This document shows positions 12,223 through 23,542 of a stretch of 50,784 bases of DNA, one piece after another. Position 1 is the first letter of the stretch; each line of letters starts with the position of its first letter. A model generated the notes under the pieces. The model ran no database searches. It worked only from the letters and a program-made list of their open reading frames with translations, and was not told the origin of the DNA. The stretch is from a candidate division SR1 bacterium. GTDB taxonomy: Bacteria; Patescibacteriota; Gracilibacteria; Absconditabacterales; Absconditicoccaceae. The translations under genes were made by a program, and so were the position numbers. The stretch covers positions 1-50,784 of the forward strand of contig SKJI01000009.1 of NCBI GenBank assembly GCA_007115995.1, written 5' to 3'.

Positions 12223-13031
12223 TGAAAATTTGTATTATATGAGGATGATATGATTATCTCCCAATTATACCAGTATTGAATCAGTATAAACATACATATA
12301 TGTTTGTCCATGATACTGCATTATGGCCATTAACTGAAAAAAGTGAACAGTACATAACTGAACGTCTCACACAAATTATGAATCATATGCTTAAAAAGTA
12401 TGCAATAGATTCGTTTCTGTTACCACCATTTTTGGAATATTGTGCTCCTCGTAGTCAGAAAAATATATGTTCATATTATCAAGATTTTTTTCATCAAGCA
12501 TTGAGAAAGGCACGTATTGGGAAAGTATGAGTGATGACAACACATCCAAATAAGATGGTCATACAATCGTTTATAGAAACATTGCTTCAAGACTATACGC
12601 TTACTCCACAACAACAACGTACAAAAAAATTTCATACCCCATGCAATCTGTGGATAAAAGAGTGTCGCTTTATTCCTGTCTTTGTTCCATTGATGGCGAA
12701 GTCTGACTGGATGGTACGTAAAAAAATAAAAAACTATCTTAGCTTTTTTAAAGATGCAGATGTAGATCTGTTAGTGCCTTATAGTTGGGAGATACTGTAC
12801 TATGAAAAAGTGATTACTCATATGCTTTCATCTCGTATGTGTTTTGCAGGATTAGAACTCTTTCGTTGAGTGTTAGAGAGTAGACTCAAAGAAAATCAAG
12901 ATAATCATTATCATACCACAGTACTTTGATTTGATAGACCAAGATGGTTATCAGAAAAAAAACGACAATTACCACTGAGCAAATGATGAGCATGTGAAAT
13001 TACCTTTCTTAAAGACCAATTTTTTCAATAA
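12222..13031 (+). CDS. Glutamate racemase-like protein lacking catalytic Cys
   Basis: 269 residues, the length of MurI. Its order of blocks follows glutamate racemase: N-terminal strand, then YMFVHDTALWPLTEKS (family YxGDTARxPYGxKS) near residue 30, then a helix and strand where the family has ACNTAS, a FVPL segment, and KNYLSFFKDADVDLLVPYS where the family has the GCTHYP motif. Both catalytic Cys motifs are replaced (PPFLEYCA and PYSWEIL), so racemase activity looks lost or altered. Inference rests on motif order seen by eye. Overlaps the upstream gene by one base and ends 23 nt into the convergent AlaX-like gene. Confidence 0.55.
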
Positions 13032-13944
13032 CATTTTTGTCTTTCCCTTGTATGAGTATATCTGATCAACCTCATTGTATTCAATGGTTTTTACAGTATT
13101 CTTTGGCATTTTTTGTCGCTCACGTATACAAAGCAAATCATCATTGTGCAGAGTGTATAAGAATATTTTTATCTGCTCGTTGCTGTTTGATGATAGTCAG
13201 GAGCTGCTTTTGTGGAACCAAGGAAAAAGGCTCTATGTCACTACTAATACTATAAGTAATAAGTGCATGGTCAATAGGTAGTATTTTTTCTAGTTGAGTA
13301 CTTATGAGTGTGTGATACAAATGTTCTAGAGTTTTTTGCTGTTCTTGTTGTTCTTTGAGTATTTTTTCAATTTTTTCTGGAGTTTGTGCAGGTTGGCATC
13401 AGAGGAGAGAAGCAATATGCAAAATACGTTCTTCTAAGTGTTGATATTGTTGCACAATACCAGGTCCAGTATATCAGCTAATTCTTCTTATTCATGAGGC
13501 AACTGCAGACTGCGTTTCTATAATAAATCATCACACCTGTGCAGTATTGTTTACATGGGTTCATCAGCATAATTCTATTGAACGTATTGGTGTAGATCAG
13601 TCGCTCTGGTGAATACTTACTACACGGACTTTTTCACCATACTTATCTTCAAAGAATGCTTTTGCTCAAAGATCTTTTGCTTCTTGTAGACTCATTTCTT
13701 TGACTGTCACTGGATATGCTCATTTGATCCAATGATTTACCATTGTTTGAATATGTACAAGTTGTTCGTTTGATAGAGCTTCTTTTGCTGCAAAATCAAA
13801 TCTAAGATAGTCACTGTCTACAAGTGATCCAGCTTGTTTGGTTTGTCAAAGTATCTGTTCTAGAGCATAGTGCAAAAGATGTGTCGCAGTATGTGCACGC
13901 ATTTTAGCTATTCTTTGTGAACTATGTATACGTAATAGAGCCAT
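13009..13944 (-). CDS. Free-standing AlaRS editing and C-Ala (DHHA1) protein
   Basis: 311 residues. It corresponds to the editing plus C-terminal parts of alanyl-tRNA synthetase without the aminoacylation domain: HTATH at residues 18-22 and CGGTHV near 127 are the four zinc ligands, followed by ASGIRRI, a coiled-coil stretch, and a glycine-rich C-Ala/DHHA1-like end with GGG (TGA-encoded in part). Such AlaX-type proteins hydrolyse mischarged Ser- or Gly-tRNA(Ala). ATG 13944 is fixed by an in-frame TAA nine codon-bases upstream. It may complement an AlaRS encoded elsewhere, or be one half of a split enzyme; the window cannot tell. Confidence 0.85.
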
Positions 13945-14095
13945 TGTACAAGTTTATAAGATAGAGAAGAAGTGAAGGATAGAGATTAATGGAGAGAGGA
14001 TGTAGTACAGAAAAAAATCTTGTTATTGCTTGTGTATCTACGATAGTAAATGATATTACTCTATTGATTACGTCGTAGATGTGCATAGATATGTT

Positions 14096-14464
14096 TTATT
14101 CGATATTATTGTTTCCTCATTCGGTCTCTTCTCATTCGATCTCTTCAGCAAGACTTTCATCAGTTTCTTCTGCACTATGCTCATTGTCTTCTTGTTCGTT
14201 GTTTGCCAACGCGATATCGTCATCTGAATCAGCTATGATGATTGATCATTCTTCGTCTCATACTGTTACAGTAATACCTTCTGATTCAAAGAAGTTTTCA
14301 ACATTATTAAAATCACCAAAATCATCAAAATCAAAAAATTGTACTTGATTATTATTATTGATATAAATAAATGCAATTCATACCACTGAAAAGACCATCA
14401 TTGCTACTATAACTCGTACAGCGATGATAAGTCATAATCTTTTCTTTTTTCTTTTTTTACTCAT
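14096..14464 (-). CDS. Acidic single-pass membrane protein
   Basis: 122 residues: a very basic start (MSKKRKKKR), a hydrophobic segment at about 11-35, and then a strongly acidic Asp/Glu/Asn-rich tail. This gives a Lys-inside, acid-outside topology. No family recognised. Begins 3 nt after the TPR gene's stop, so probably translated from the same transcript. Three TGA codons occur in the last 20 codons. Confidence 0.6.
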
Positions 14465-14467
14465 TAG

Positions 14468-15520
14468 TTATAATTGTAAACGTTTTAAAGCGAGTTTGGC
14501 GTGCTCATTGAGTGGTTCAAGCTCAAGCACTTTCATATAATATTTGCTAGCATGTGTTGGTTCTGCTTGTTCTTCATGAAGTGTTCAAAGAGTGATAAGA
14601 TAGTTTATATTTGTTGGTCTTAGTTTACTGAGTAGTTCCATAACGCGTATTGCTTCTTTGAGTTCATTATGTTCGTAGTGTATTTCTACTAAACTTATCA
14701 AATATTTAGGATTATCAGGTTTGATTGCAATTGCTTTTTCTATCATCAATCTTCATGCATCAACATTTCCTTGCTGACGATAAATTTGTCATACTTGCCA
14801 GAGTGATTTGTGATGATTCGGATGTAGTGCGATAACTCTTTTGAGTAGTGAGAGAGCTTTGATATCATTTCATTGTTGAAAATAATAATTACTCAACATA
14901 TCCAAAAATTCATCATGATCAGGGTACATCGCCAATCATTCTACTAGTTTTTTTTCAAAAAAATCTAATTTACCTCTTTCTTTGTAGGTGAGTGCAGCAT
15001 ATTTCATCTGTTCCAAGATTTTGTGGTCTTTATCTTTGCGAATGTTTTCTTCAGGAGTATTGGTGTGTTGTTGCTTTTGAGAACTTTCTTCTTTTGTGTT
15101 GTTCTTTTTCTTGTCGTTTATTGGCGTTGTATTTTTAGTTTCTTGTTTTTGTTTTTCTTGTATACTGTGTTTCTGTTCTTTTTCACTATCTTCTGTGTTT
15201 TCACTAACTGTATTCTTGCGGTCTGTTACTGGTTGTGGTGATGTGTCTTTACTGACTTTTGTGCTTTCTTTCTTGCTCTGTGCATCTGTTTCTTGATCTA
15301 TTTGTTCAGCAGGTTGCTCGTCATTATGATGGTCCTGTTTTCGTGGTGTAGCATCTTCAAGACTAACATCTTCTTGAGGTATTGTCTTGGTGAGTGTAGA
15401 CCAAATACTTTTTAAGAATGCGCGTATTGGAGCATAGTATAATTTGATACCATAATAGACTGGTACTGCAATAAGTATAAGAGTCAGTATGAGCCATAAC
15501 CAAATTTCAAACGCTATCAT
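14468..15520 (-). CDS. Membrane-anchored TPR protein
   Basis: 350 residues. One N-terminal membrane segment (about 6-25), then a 120-residue low-complexity linker rich in Lys, Gln, Glu and Thr, then about five tetratricopeptide repeats from residue 170 to the end; helix B signatures such as A.SLLKRVIALHPN and AIKPDNPKYL are clear. TPRs are scaffolds, here probably facing the cytoplasm or cell-envelope side. Read with the standard code it would be cut at residue 194 by TGA. Lies 40 nt after the PSP1-like gene. Confidence 0.8.
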
Positions 15521-15560
15521 CAGATACTAGAAAGATAAAGTGCAAAGAAGAATAAAATTC

Positions 15561-16418
15561 TTATGCAGTTTTTGTTGGTGCTTGTAGTGTACAGTTCTTC
15601 TTGTATTCATCAAGTGATAGTATAATTCGTTCACCATTGAATCATTCATTATTTTCACCTTGTCATCTCAATTTAATTTCTTGTGTAAGAAGATTATATC
15701 ACATACATTTAGTTTTGTTTCATTCAAAATAGACGAATGATCATTTTGATGGATATTTTTTCATTTCTTCTTCATAAAATTCTTTTTCAAATGCGAACGT
15801 ATGATTGTATTTTCATGATCGATCTTTGAGTCTTTCTGGATCTCTTCCATCGAGTTGTTGCACTTGTAACGATTCGTGTTCTACCATTGGTAATGGATGA
15901 CGGAAAATCGTGTACATCAATGGTAATCATGAGGTATCAAACCAGTTACGACGATCTGGATGGAGCTTGACTCTATCTCTCGATGAAACTTGATAGATAA
16001 AGAATTTTTTCTGAATTTTTTCTCTAAATGATCTTACAAAATCAGAGAAGTTATATCTTTCTTCTGCATAAAAATAAAAATATATATGATCTCATCTCAG
16101 AGTCGATCTTGCACAGATAGTTTTTGCATCTGGGAAACTTGCTTTGAAATCTTTTGAAAACACTATAAAGTGTTCATTGGCCATTTGTTGATTTTTCTTG
16201 AACTGTTCCATATCACTACTAGATAGTCGTTTTATAAACCTACTTTTTTTGTTGTTTGGTAGTGTATATCATAAATATTCTGCAAGATGTTCTTTTCATT
16301 CTTCATCTTTGTAGAGGAGCATATCTCATGCCTGAACTGTTTCAGACAGTATATCATCCTTTATTTCTATGTTTACAGGTTTATGGATCAACCAGTCTAT
16401 TGCGCTAAGAGTTTTCAT
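15561..16418 (-). CDS. PSP1/YaaT-like protein
   Basis: 285 residues. The central part matches the PSP1 C-terminal domain pattern: an IYFYFYAEERYNFSDFV segment, followed by a basic helix (REKIQKKFFIYQVSSRDRVKL) corresponding to the family's F.TRIEMRQIGVRDEAK block. The family's Cys-rich stretch that usually follows is not visible; HPLPMVEHESLQ occupies that place. Bacterial PSP1 proteins (YaaT) act in sporulation phosphorelay or RNA-degradation complexes in Firmicutes; here only the fold is inferred. ATG 16418 has no competing upstream ATG. First gene of the minus-strand cluster. Confidence 0.6.
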
Positions 16419-16550
16419 ACTGTTAGTATAATGGATTGCAACGAAAAAGCAAATGGAGTAAAGTAGGATTTGAAAAAAATCTTTTAAAATTTGCATGTGA
16501 AATTGTTTTTGGGTATAATCAAGGTGGTTTTTTATTGTTTATGGAATACT

Positions 16551-16891
16551 ATGACACCATTATCAAAATATTATCTCGATGAGATTAATCATGAAGCATA
16601 GATTAATGAACCTGAGGTGAGAAGGAAAATTAAACATATGGATTAGTTGTTATTTTTTGCAGGTGAATGCAGTAGAATATGAGATATCGAAACAGTATAT
16701 ACATGGTGTGAGAAAGCGTTAGAGTGTTTTAATGAATTTAAAAAATCTTATTTTTTTATATACGTCCCTACGGGACCATTCAGAAAGTTTGGTTAGCTTG
16801 TGCATAATTGGTATATAGGAAGTAAAAGATCCTAAGTATACTGATTATGCACACAACCTGCTAGTTATTTACAGATTATGCTCAGATCTAT
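16551..16891 (+). pseudogene. Decayed 5' region of the TPR-repeat gene
   Basis: The frame from ATG 16551 (MTPLSKYYLDEINHEA) is interrupted by TAG and another TAG, yet keeps protein-like text between them, including a TPR-like VYTWCEKALECF stretch and FIYVPTGPFRKFG before a third TAG. A further frame change follows, and a rough extra copy of the downstream repeat (GATCCTAAGTATACTGATTA) sits at about 16830. The pieces read best as the ruined N-terminal part of the large protein that follows, or of a neighbouring paralogue. No intact gene lies in 16419-16891. Confidence 0.5.
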
Positions 16892-17185
16892 ATGAAGATG
16901 TTGGAGTTGGGGATGGTGGATAAAAAGAATATCGAAGAGCATGCATTACTGAGTTTTGAGAAGGCGAAGGATCCAGATTATGCTCAGATCTATATGAAGA
17001 TGTTGGAATTGAGGGTGTTGGATAAAAAGAATATCGAAGAACATGCATCACTGAGTTTTGAGAAGGCGAACGATAATTCATATTATGCTCAGATCTATAT
17101 GAAGATGTTGGAGTTGGGGATGGTGGGTAAAAAGAATATCGAAGAGCATGCATCACTAAGTTTTGAGAATGCGAAGGATAATTTA
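16874..17185 (+). repeat. Three near-identical tandem repeats (102-105 bp)
   Basis: Units start at 16874, 16976 and 17081 and are nearly identical at DNA level; a fourth, diverged unit begins at 17186. Each encodes 34-35 residues of the form (D/Y)YAQIYMKMLEL...KKNIEEHA.LSFEKAKD, a two-helix TPR-like hairpin. High identity of the DNA, including silent positions, points to recent duplication or gene conversion. Confidence 0.85.
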
Positions 17186-19600
17186 TATTATGCTCGGATC
17201 TATATGAACATGTTGGAGTTGAGGTATGTAAACAGTAAAGATCTTCCACCAGAACAAGTTAACAAACAAATATTCCAACATTACAAAAATATTATCATTC
17301 AATATCCATGACTCAAAAATATCGTCATAAACCATCTCCACAATCCCGAGATACTCAATACGATCACGATACTCACTCAATCGCGAAATGCTTATCAGAT
17401 TCTTACTCATCCATGATGCAAAAAACTCCTAGAACAAAGACTATTCTACAAAAATATCACTCAAAATGATACAACAACATATCACAGAACACTGCTAGAC
17501 ATCTATAGCAAACTCCTCAAAACAATAAACGATGACGATCTTACTCAGGATCTAAAAAAATATGATCAATTTCTATCAAAATATGGACAGTATGAAGATA
17601 TGGAGTATTTCTTTGTAGATTCTCGTAGAGGGAAGATACGTTCGATTCATGATGCACTCGAGCAATATGACAGACTTGACAGTATCATTACATCACGAAC
17701 GAACAAATGATACACGACAGTAGCGATTTTTTTCAAAAATATCCTAGCTCAAGTAGGGCAGTCAGAAGTTGGCTATGAAGAGTTTAATAGTTTTTTGACC
17801 AGGTATGACGACAATATTCTGAGTACATGCAAAGATATCATAGATGGTCAAGAAATCACAGATCCTGAGTTTATACAGCTCTATAATCATTGTATGACCT
17901 TGCATCAACACAAGCAGCTCTATAACCAATATGGCAATCTTCGTCTTTTGACAAAACTACAAGATATAGTAGATAATCGTCAAGCGCTACAGACATTATC
18001 ACCACTACAACATAGTAGTAATCTAAGAGATCAGCAAGTCTATGATTACTTTCGTCAGGGCATTTTTAATCCTAGATCAAATAGTATGCTGTTTATAGAT
18101 CTGTATCAACATCCTAATAAGATATGGTCTATGAAAGATGGTCATGCAACAACTGATATTCATACTCAGTTACTACCTTCCCACTATACTGAACATGAAC
18201 ATATCGATTTATCGAGTGATGACCTGGTACATGCTCTCATTGATGGTAGTATCGATCAACTCAATTATTTCAAAGCATACCAACAACACTATATCATAGA
18301 CACAGACAATACTTTACTATGAACTATAGAAGATTTTATCAAGCAAAGCGATAAAAATTCTATCAGTAATCTTATCGTCAATTACAACCATACTGCAACA
18401 CAAAAGTGAGCAGCATCAATCTCTTATAAAAAATTCCACGCACAATGATTGGTAAGTCTAAGTCATGATCAAAAAAAGTACTTCATCAAACAAATCTTAA
18501 AAAAAACGTATCCTGAGAAAAAACTCACAGTACTTACTGCAATAATCTCTGCTATGAATGATCCATCGAGCTGGTTCAACGGTATAAACTGTGATAAGTT
18601 TGCAGATGGAAATGGAAAGAAAGTAGTCCAAATGATGAACCCACTCTCCAATGAGTTTACTATCAGCAAAGGACAAAAAATGCTCGTCAATAGTCGAATC
18701 ACACTCAATCAACAAACAAACCAATTATTTGAGAGTAATAAAAAAACTATTGAGTCATGAAATACTCTAGCAATTTCAGGCTTACCAGATCAATACACTA
18801 TCACTATAGATAATGTAGAAGCAATATGAAATCATGGTCTAGATGCAAAACTAGTACAACACATATATCAAAAATTCTTTGCTGACTATATAGCAAAACA
18901 CCCTAGATGACCCAAAGATATTGCTATCAACTCAAAACACATCCAGTGTGGTGCAAATCACAATAAAATAGACATCACACAATGATCGCAAGCAAATACA
19001 ACAGTAGCTGCTATTCCCAATAGCTATACAGATAATTATGGTGTGAATACAGGTACCATAGACTTACCTAAAATTAATCCTGAACAATTACATGAGAAAA
19101 TCGCCAAAGTATCATGATTACATCAGCTCTGACCAGAAGATATACGACCCGTTGCTCAGCTAGAAAAAAAAGTATATGGTTCTATCGGTGCTTCTGCAGG
19201 ATACCCTTCTATGAGATCTGAGATCATAGCATCACTGATCAACACTATCACTAAACAGAGAAGTAATCTCAGTTTTGTATCCTATGATCAATCCATGCTG
19301 AAGTGATATCTCCTTGCCTATGAACACAAAGATCATGTCTATATCTCAGATCGAGTAGCTCCAGATAACAGCAAGACAGCACTACAACTATGATATGCAT
19401 TACTTAGCGGATTAGAAGGTGTAGATAACTCTAAACCAATCATCTGTAAAGCAAGATCGAGTACCTCACTCCCTATTATCAATAAACTTATAGAAAAAAA
19501 GTGACGATCATATACAGAATCATCACAAAGTATTGGTAAAGAAACCTTTCCGATTCTTACGATTTATCGTGATCCTGAATTATCCCCTCCACTTCAGTAG
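16892..19600 (+). CDS. Large protein with TPR-like repeats and GNAT-like C-terminus
   Basis: 902 residues from ATG 16892 to TAG, with about 25 in-frame TGA. The in-frame TAG at 16862 sits inside what looks like an earlier repeat, so the natural N-terminus may be lost. Order: 3-4 TPR-like repeats (1-110), a long helical region, then a C-terminal third with GYLLAYEHKDHVYISDRVAP, an ALQLGYALLSGLEG helix and an ICKARSSTSLPIINKL segment, which together resemble the beta4-alpha3-beta5 core of GNAT acetyltransferases. That comparison is by eye only. No signal peptide or membrane segment. Precedes the yraN-like gene by 116 nt on the same strand. Function unknown. Confidence 0.6.
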
Positions 19601-19716
19601 ACGGAAAATCGTCAGGTGGCTTGTTATTGCAAACCCCATACAATCATTGACACATTCTATAAAATTTTGTACGGTCGTTGGTTGTTTTTTGGTGTAGGGA
19701 TCGGTAGAGTTTTGCT

Positions 19717-20058
19717 ATGAGTATCTCCAAGAAAACACTCTGATATCGTGGTGAGAGCGTTGCGATAGACTATTATCTGCGTCAATGATACGAACTGTCA
19801 GTGAGAAACTATACGATTCGTGGATGAGAGATAGATTGTGTGGTAGAAAATGACTTGTATCGTAGATTTATTGAAGTGAAAGTAGTAGAGTATGTAAAAG
19901 ATTTACAGAACTATATCACGCCCAAGAAGGTACGTACATTGATTGCAGCAATACGCGCATATGCAACCAAATTCCCAACAACCAAATTACAAACAATCGA
20001 TGTTGTTTTTGTGAAACAAAATACTATACTTCATCTATTTGAAGATATAACCTTATAA
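19717..20058 (+). CDS. YraN/UPF0102 family nuclease-like protein
   Basis: 113 residues, the family length. Contains the UPF0102 pattern GYRGE..A..YL...GYEL..RNY..RGGEID followed by FIEVK, i.e. the PD-(D/E)XK-type E-ID-EVK acidic core. The family is linked to DNA processing but its role is unsettled. One glycine of GGEID is TGA. ATG 19717 aligns the GE-A-YL opening to the start of the protein. Stop is 3 nt before the S41 protease gene. Confidence 0.85.
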
Positions 20059-20061
20059 ATA

Positions 20062-21345
20062 ATGTGATTGAAAAACTTTTTCTTTGGTCTTGTATTGTGA
20101 GTATTGGGTATATATATCTATTTTTTTAGAGTAGGGAGCTTACCATTTGTGCAGTTGTATTCTTGGGATGCTCTAGTTATGCAACAACATATTCTCAATG
20201 AATCAGCTAATGAAAACAATACAGCAAGTATGTTTGAAGAGTATCAAGATATTTTTCAAAAATTTCATAGTTTATATGAATTATTATCGGTAGCATACTA
20301 TGATCAAACGCGTTTAGATCCATTTGCAATGTTGGAAAATGCACTCAAAGGATTCGTAAATGCACTAGATGATCCGTATACGGTATATTTAACGACAGAA
20401 GAAAATAAGATTTTTGATGAAGGTATGCAATGAAGTCAAAACTTTGAAGGAATCGGAGCGGTAGTTACTAAAAGAGATGAATGAATTATGGTTGAAACAG
20501 TCCTCAAATGATCTCCAGCATTTCACGCATGAATTATGCCGTTGGATATCATTATAAAAATTGATGAGGTGATGACGGATAATCTAACATTATCCGAGTG
20601 AGTTTCACTGATACGTGGAGAAAAAGGAACTAGTGTGATCCTCACAATAATGAGAATGCAAGATTGATGAGCATCGCTCCTAGAAATTGAAGTAATGAGA
20701 GATACTATTGATGTGCCATCAGTTGAGTGAGAATTACTGACGGTTGATGGAAAAAATATTTTTCATCTTACAGTTTCAATATTTGGTGATGATACAATGA
20801 GAGTGTTTCAAAGAGTACTCAGAGAGATTGATCCTGCACAAGTAGATAGTGTCATTCTTGACTTAAGATGAAATTGATGATGATATTTGCCTATAGCAGT
20901 AGATTTTGCAAGTTATTTTTTACCAAGAAACGAGGTGATTACTACAGCAAAATATTCCATTTTTGATGATGAAATATTTAGATCAAGAGGTCATAGATGA
21001 TTTCAATGAAAAGAGATTGTTATCTTAGTTGATGGTATGAGTGCATCTGCATCTGAAATTATTGCTGCATCATTGAGAGAACGTGGGAATGGGACGATTA
21101 TATGAACAAGAACATTTGGGAAATGATCAATTCAGTCTTTACAAGAAAAGCATGATTGATCATCGTTGAAATTTACTATCTGAAATCGATATACACCAAG
21201 TTGAAAAAATATCAACGAAGCAGGAGTGGAGCCATCAATTACTGTTGAGCTTGATAGAGAGTTGTGGAGAGAGCAGTGAGAAGATACACAACTGAACGCT
21301 GCAATAGATTATTTATTGTGAAATCCTTTAGAAACTGATGAATAA
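20062..21345 (+). CDS. S41 family C-terminal processing protease
   Basis: 427 residues. N-terminal signal anchor (about 2-22), a helical pre-domain, a PDZ domain (FEGIGAVV...SPA..AGI.P.DII.KID; about 135-220), and the S41 catalytic domain with the DLR-GN(GGG) block, Ser in VDGMSASASEI near residue 328 and Lys in TFGKGSIQ near 353. These proteases clip proteins at C-terminal sites outside the cytoplasmic membrane. Most motif glycines are TGA. The methyltransferase start overlaps its stop by 8 nt, so the two are probably translated together. Confidence 0.93.
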
Positions 21346-22405
21346 ATATTTTGCAGTATTGTGACGTTTGAAAGAATTAGCGATGTTTGAATGGTCGGTA
21401 TGGTGATTTGCTCCGCAACAAGTGTGAAACGATTGCGTGGTGATAGATGTTGCAGATGAGCAGGTTGATCGTTTGCACGACTTTTTTCAGCATCTTGGAT
21501 GATCGGTTAAACGATGACGTGTTGTGACAGCAGAGGAGTTATGAGAGATATTGAAGCATGGTACGTTGTTGGGTGTTACTGATACAGCACTCTGAGCGTT
21601 TTGTAAAAAAAACTACGGCGTCAAAAGATTCAAGAAACTTGCCATCCATCATACAGACAAAGAAATCAAGGAATGATGAATAGAACTTATTGCACTGTGA
21701 TATGAGTTGTATGGTCATGTAGAGCATTATCAGCATATCCCATTGTATGAAGCAATTGATTTTGAGAAACCTGTGCGTGGTATGCAGATTGGCATGATGC
21801 CCGCAAAACTTACGCATCAACTCATCAGTATTGCATGTGCGCATCTATCATTGCATTGATCACCCGTGACAATCTATGATCCGTTTTGCGGGTTTGGGAC
21901 GACCTGATTCGTAGCAAATGCACTTGGGTACAACACAATCTGTTCTGATATCAATCCAACGCCTACCAAGCAAAATCTCCCACGACGAAACAACCAGTTG
22001 TTTGCAACTGATGCGTTGTTTACGGTGTTTAAACATGATGTGATGCAACCGTTTGTTGCTCCGTTTTTGCAGCATGTATCGTGTATTGTTACAGAGTGAC
22101 GACTCGGACCAATCATGGCCAAAAAATCCGTTCAAAATCTCACCAGACAGCAACTCCAAGAAAAAATTACCGATATTCAAACGATGTATACAACATTTCT
22201 GAGTAATATCGCTGCACATCCTCATTGTAGTACAGTTCCAATCGTCATTACCTATCCACAATGGACGTTTTTTGAAGCTGATATGTCACTGTGATTTATT
22301 GAGCATGCAGAAACACTCTGATATACCGTCCAACAACCATCGCAACTCTATATGAGAAACGACCAACAAGTAGCAAGAAGAGTGTTTGTGTTGCAGAGAG
22401 GGTAG
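21338..22405 (+). CDS. SAM-dependent RNA methyltransferase, UPF0020/Trm11-like
   Basis: 355 residues. N-terminal half resembles the THUMP-side region of Trm11/TrmG10-type enzymes; then GMQIGMMPAKLTHQLI, the SAM-binding IYDPFCGFGTT motif at about residue 190, a DIN acidic loop and a TEGRLGP motif where the family has its target-base loop. It most likely methylates guanosine in a structured RNA; substrate unknown, and DNA as target cannot be excluded. Overlaps the protease gene by 8 nt and stops 9 nt before the convergent broken gene. Confidence 0.75.
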
Positions 22406-22413
22406 ATGGGAGT

Positions 22414-22786
22414 TTAATCGTTGATTACTTCATGAAGTTCTGATTCAACTGATCTGAGTAGTTCTTTTTTTAGCTTCGAGTTCTGCCTTGAGTTTCTTTT
22501 GTTGTTCTATACCGTTCTGCTCTTTTACTTGCTCTTTTTCGTTGATACTCTTAGTGAGTATAGTTTCTGCTGATGAGAAAAAATTATTAGTTTCTTTGTT
22601 CATTTCCTCTGGAGAGAGTGCGATAGTAATCTCTTCATTAGTTTCTTGATCACGTATTTTTATTTCTAACTGAGCTGTTGTTTTTTTGATATGAGGGTGT
22701 TTTGTTATACTGAGTGTTTGTTTACTCGTACTAAATCGCTCATAATCTCCTAGTCTACTATTGATAAGATGGTATTGAGTTCAGTC
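22414..22786 (-). pseudogene. Detached 3' part of the 22787-23542 gene
   Basis: Directly after the TAA at 22787-22789 the same frame continues as good protein (DGTQYHLINSRLGDYERFS..., then a coiled coil EQQKKLKAELEAKK). The frame then breaks in a run of seven A (plus-strand T run at about 22465-22471); with six A it would finish ELLRSVESELHEVIND and a TAA at 22414. No start codon fits this piece. Together with the upstream ORF it reads as one ~375-residue gene broken by a nonsense change and a 1-nt homopolymer shift. Confidence 0.6.
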
Positions 22787-23542
22787 TTATAGACGATCAA
22801 CATATGGACGTTTCCGCATACCTACTTTTTGTGTTCCATCACTTGAGAGCCGTGAAACTTCTTCTCATATAAACTCATTGTTGATGAGCTCATCAATCTT
22901 CTCAATACTTGCTTGCTGTTCTGGTGTGAGTTCGATATAACCGTTTTCTAGGTTGCTGGTGAGTTCTTTTTTGTCTTTATATTGATCAAGTTTCATGCTT
23001 AGATAATTTCACATATGCCATCAAATAGTAAGACCTGTGATAATCTGTATATATTGTAAATATTTTCGGGAATTTTCTTTAATAGGTTTCACTATATTTT
23101 TACTAGTCCTGGCTATAAACTCTTTCAATCCACTGAATCATTTCAATACGGTTTTCGTCTTTTCGCTAAAGGTTCATTTGAGATTATTGAGTTTTTGTTG
23201 TATTGGTGATTTTTCTTGGAATAATACTTTCTTAATGTTATCTATAAGTGTTTGTCTATTTAACTGTTTACCTTCTTCTTTGTTTGTTTCGTATGAAATA
23301 AGCAACGTTCATAAGAGCATGTTTGGAAGGTCCTCCTCTCAACCAATAAGTTTCTCTCGTTCTTGAGTAGATATTTCTCAGTTTTCATCTCATAGATTTT
23401 CGATAGTTTTCAACAATCTATTAATATCATTGAGAGCTTCATCATCATTTTTTCCACGTTCAGAGTATTCTTGAAGTATCTCTTTATATATCTTTTGCTT
23501 GTCAGAAATATCTAATGGCATAAGAGGTATATCTGATTTCAT
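22787..23542 (-). CDS. Truncated hypothetical membrane protein
   Basis: 251 residues to TAA. Charged helical N-terminus, and one membrane-like segment (YIQIITGLTIGWHMGNYL) near residue 175; the end (RKRPYVDRL) runs on smoothly into the next open stretch beyond the TAA, so this is probably the 5' part of a broken gene. No family recognised. The ORF uses several TGA as Gly. It could still make a shortened protein. Confidence 0.5.

Noticed and set aside
14936-15520. 194-codon minus-strand ORF ending at TGA
   Set aside because: Only the first part of the TPR gene; with TGA = Gly the protein continues to TAA at 14468.
17183-17410. Antisense frames within the TPR-repeat array (16869-17249 and 17183-17410, minus)
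   Set aside because: Mirror images of the repeats on the opposite strand; the plus-strand frame is continuous for 902 codons.
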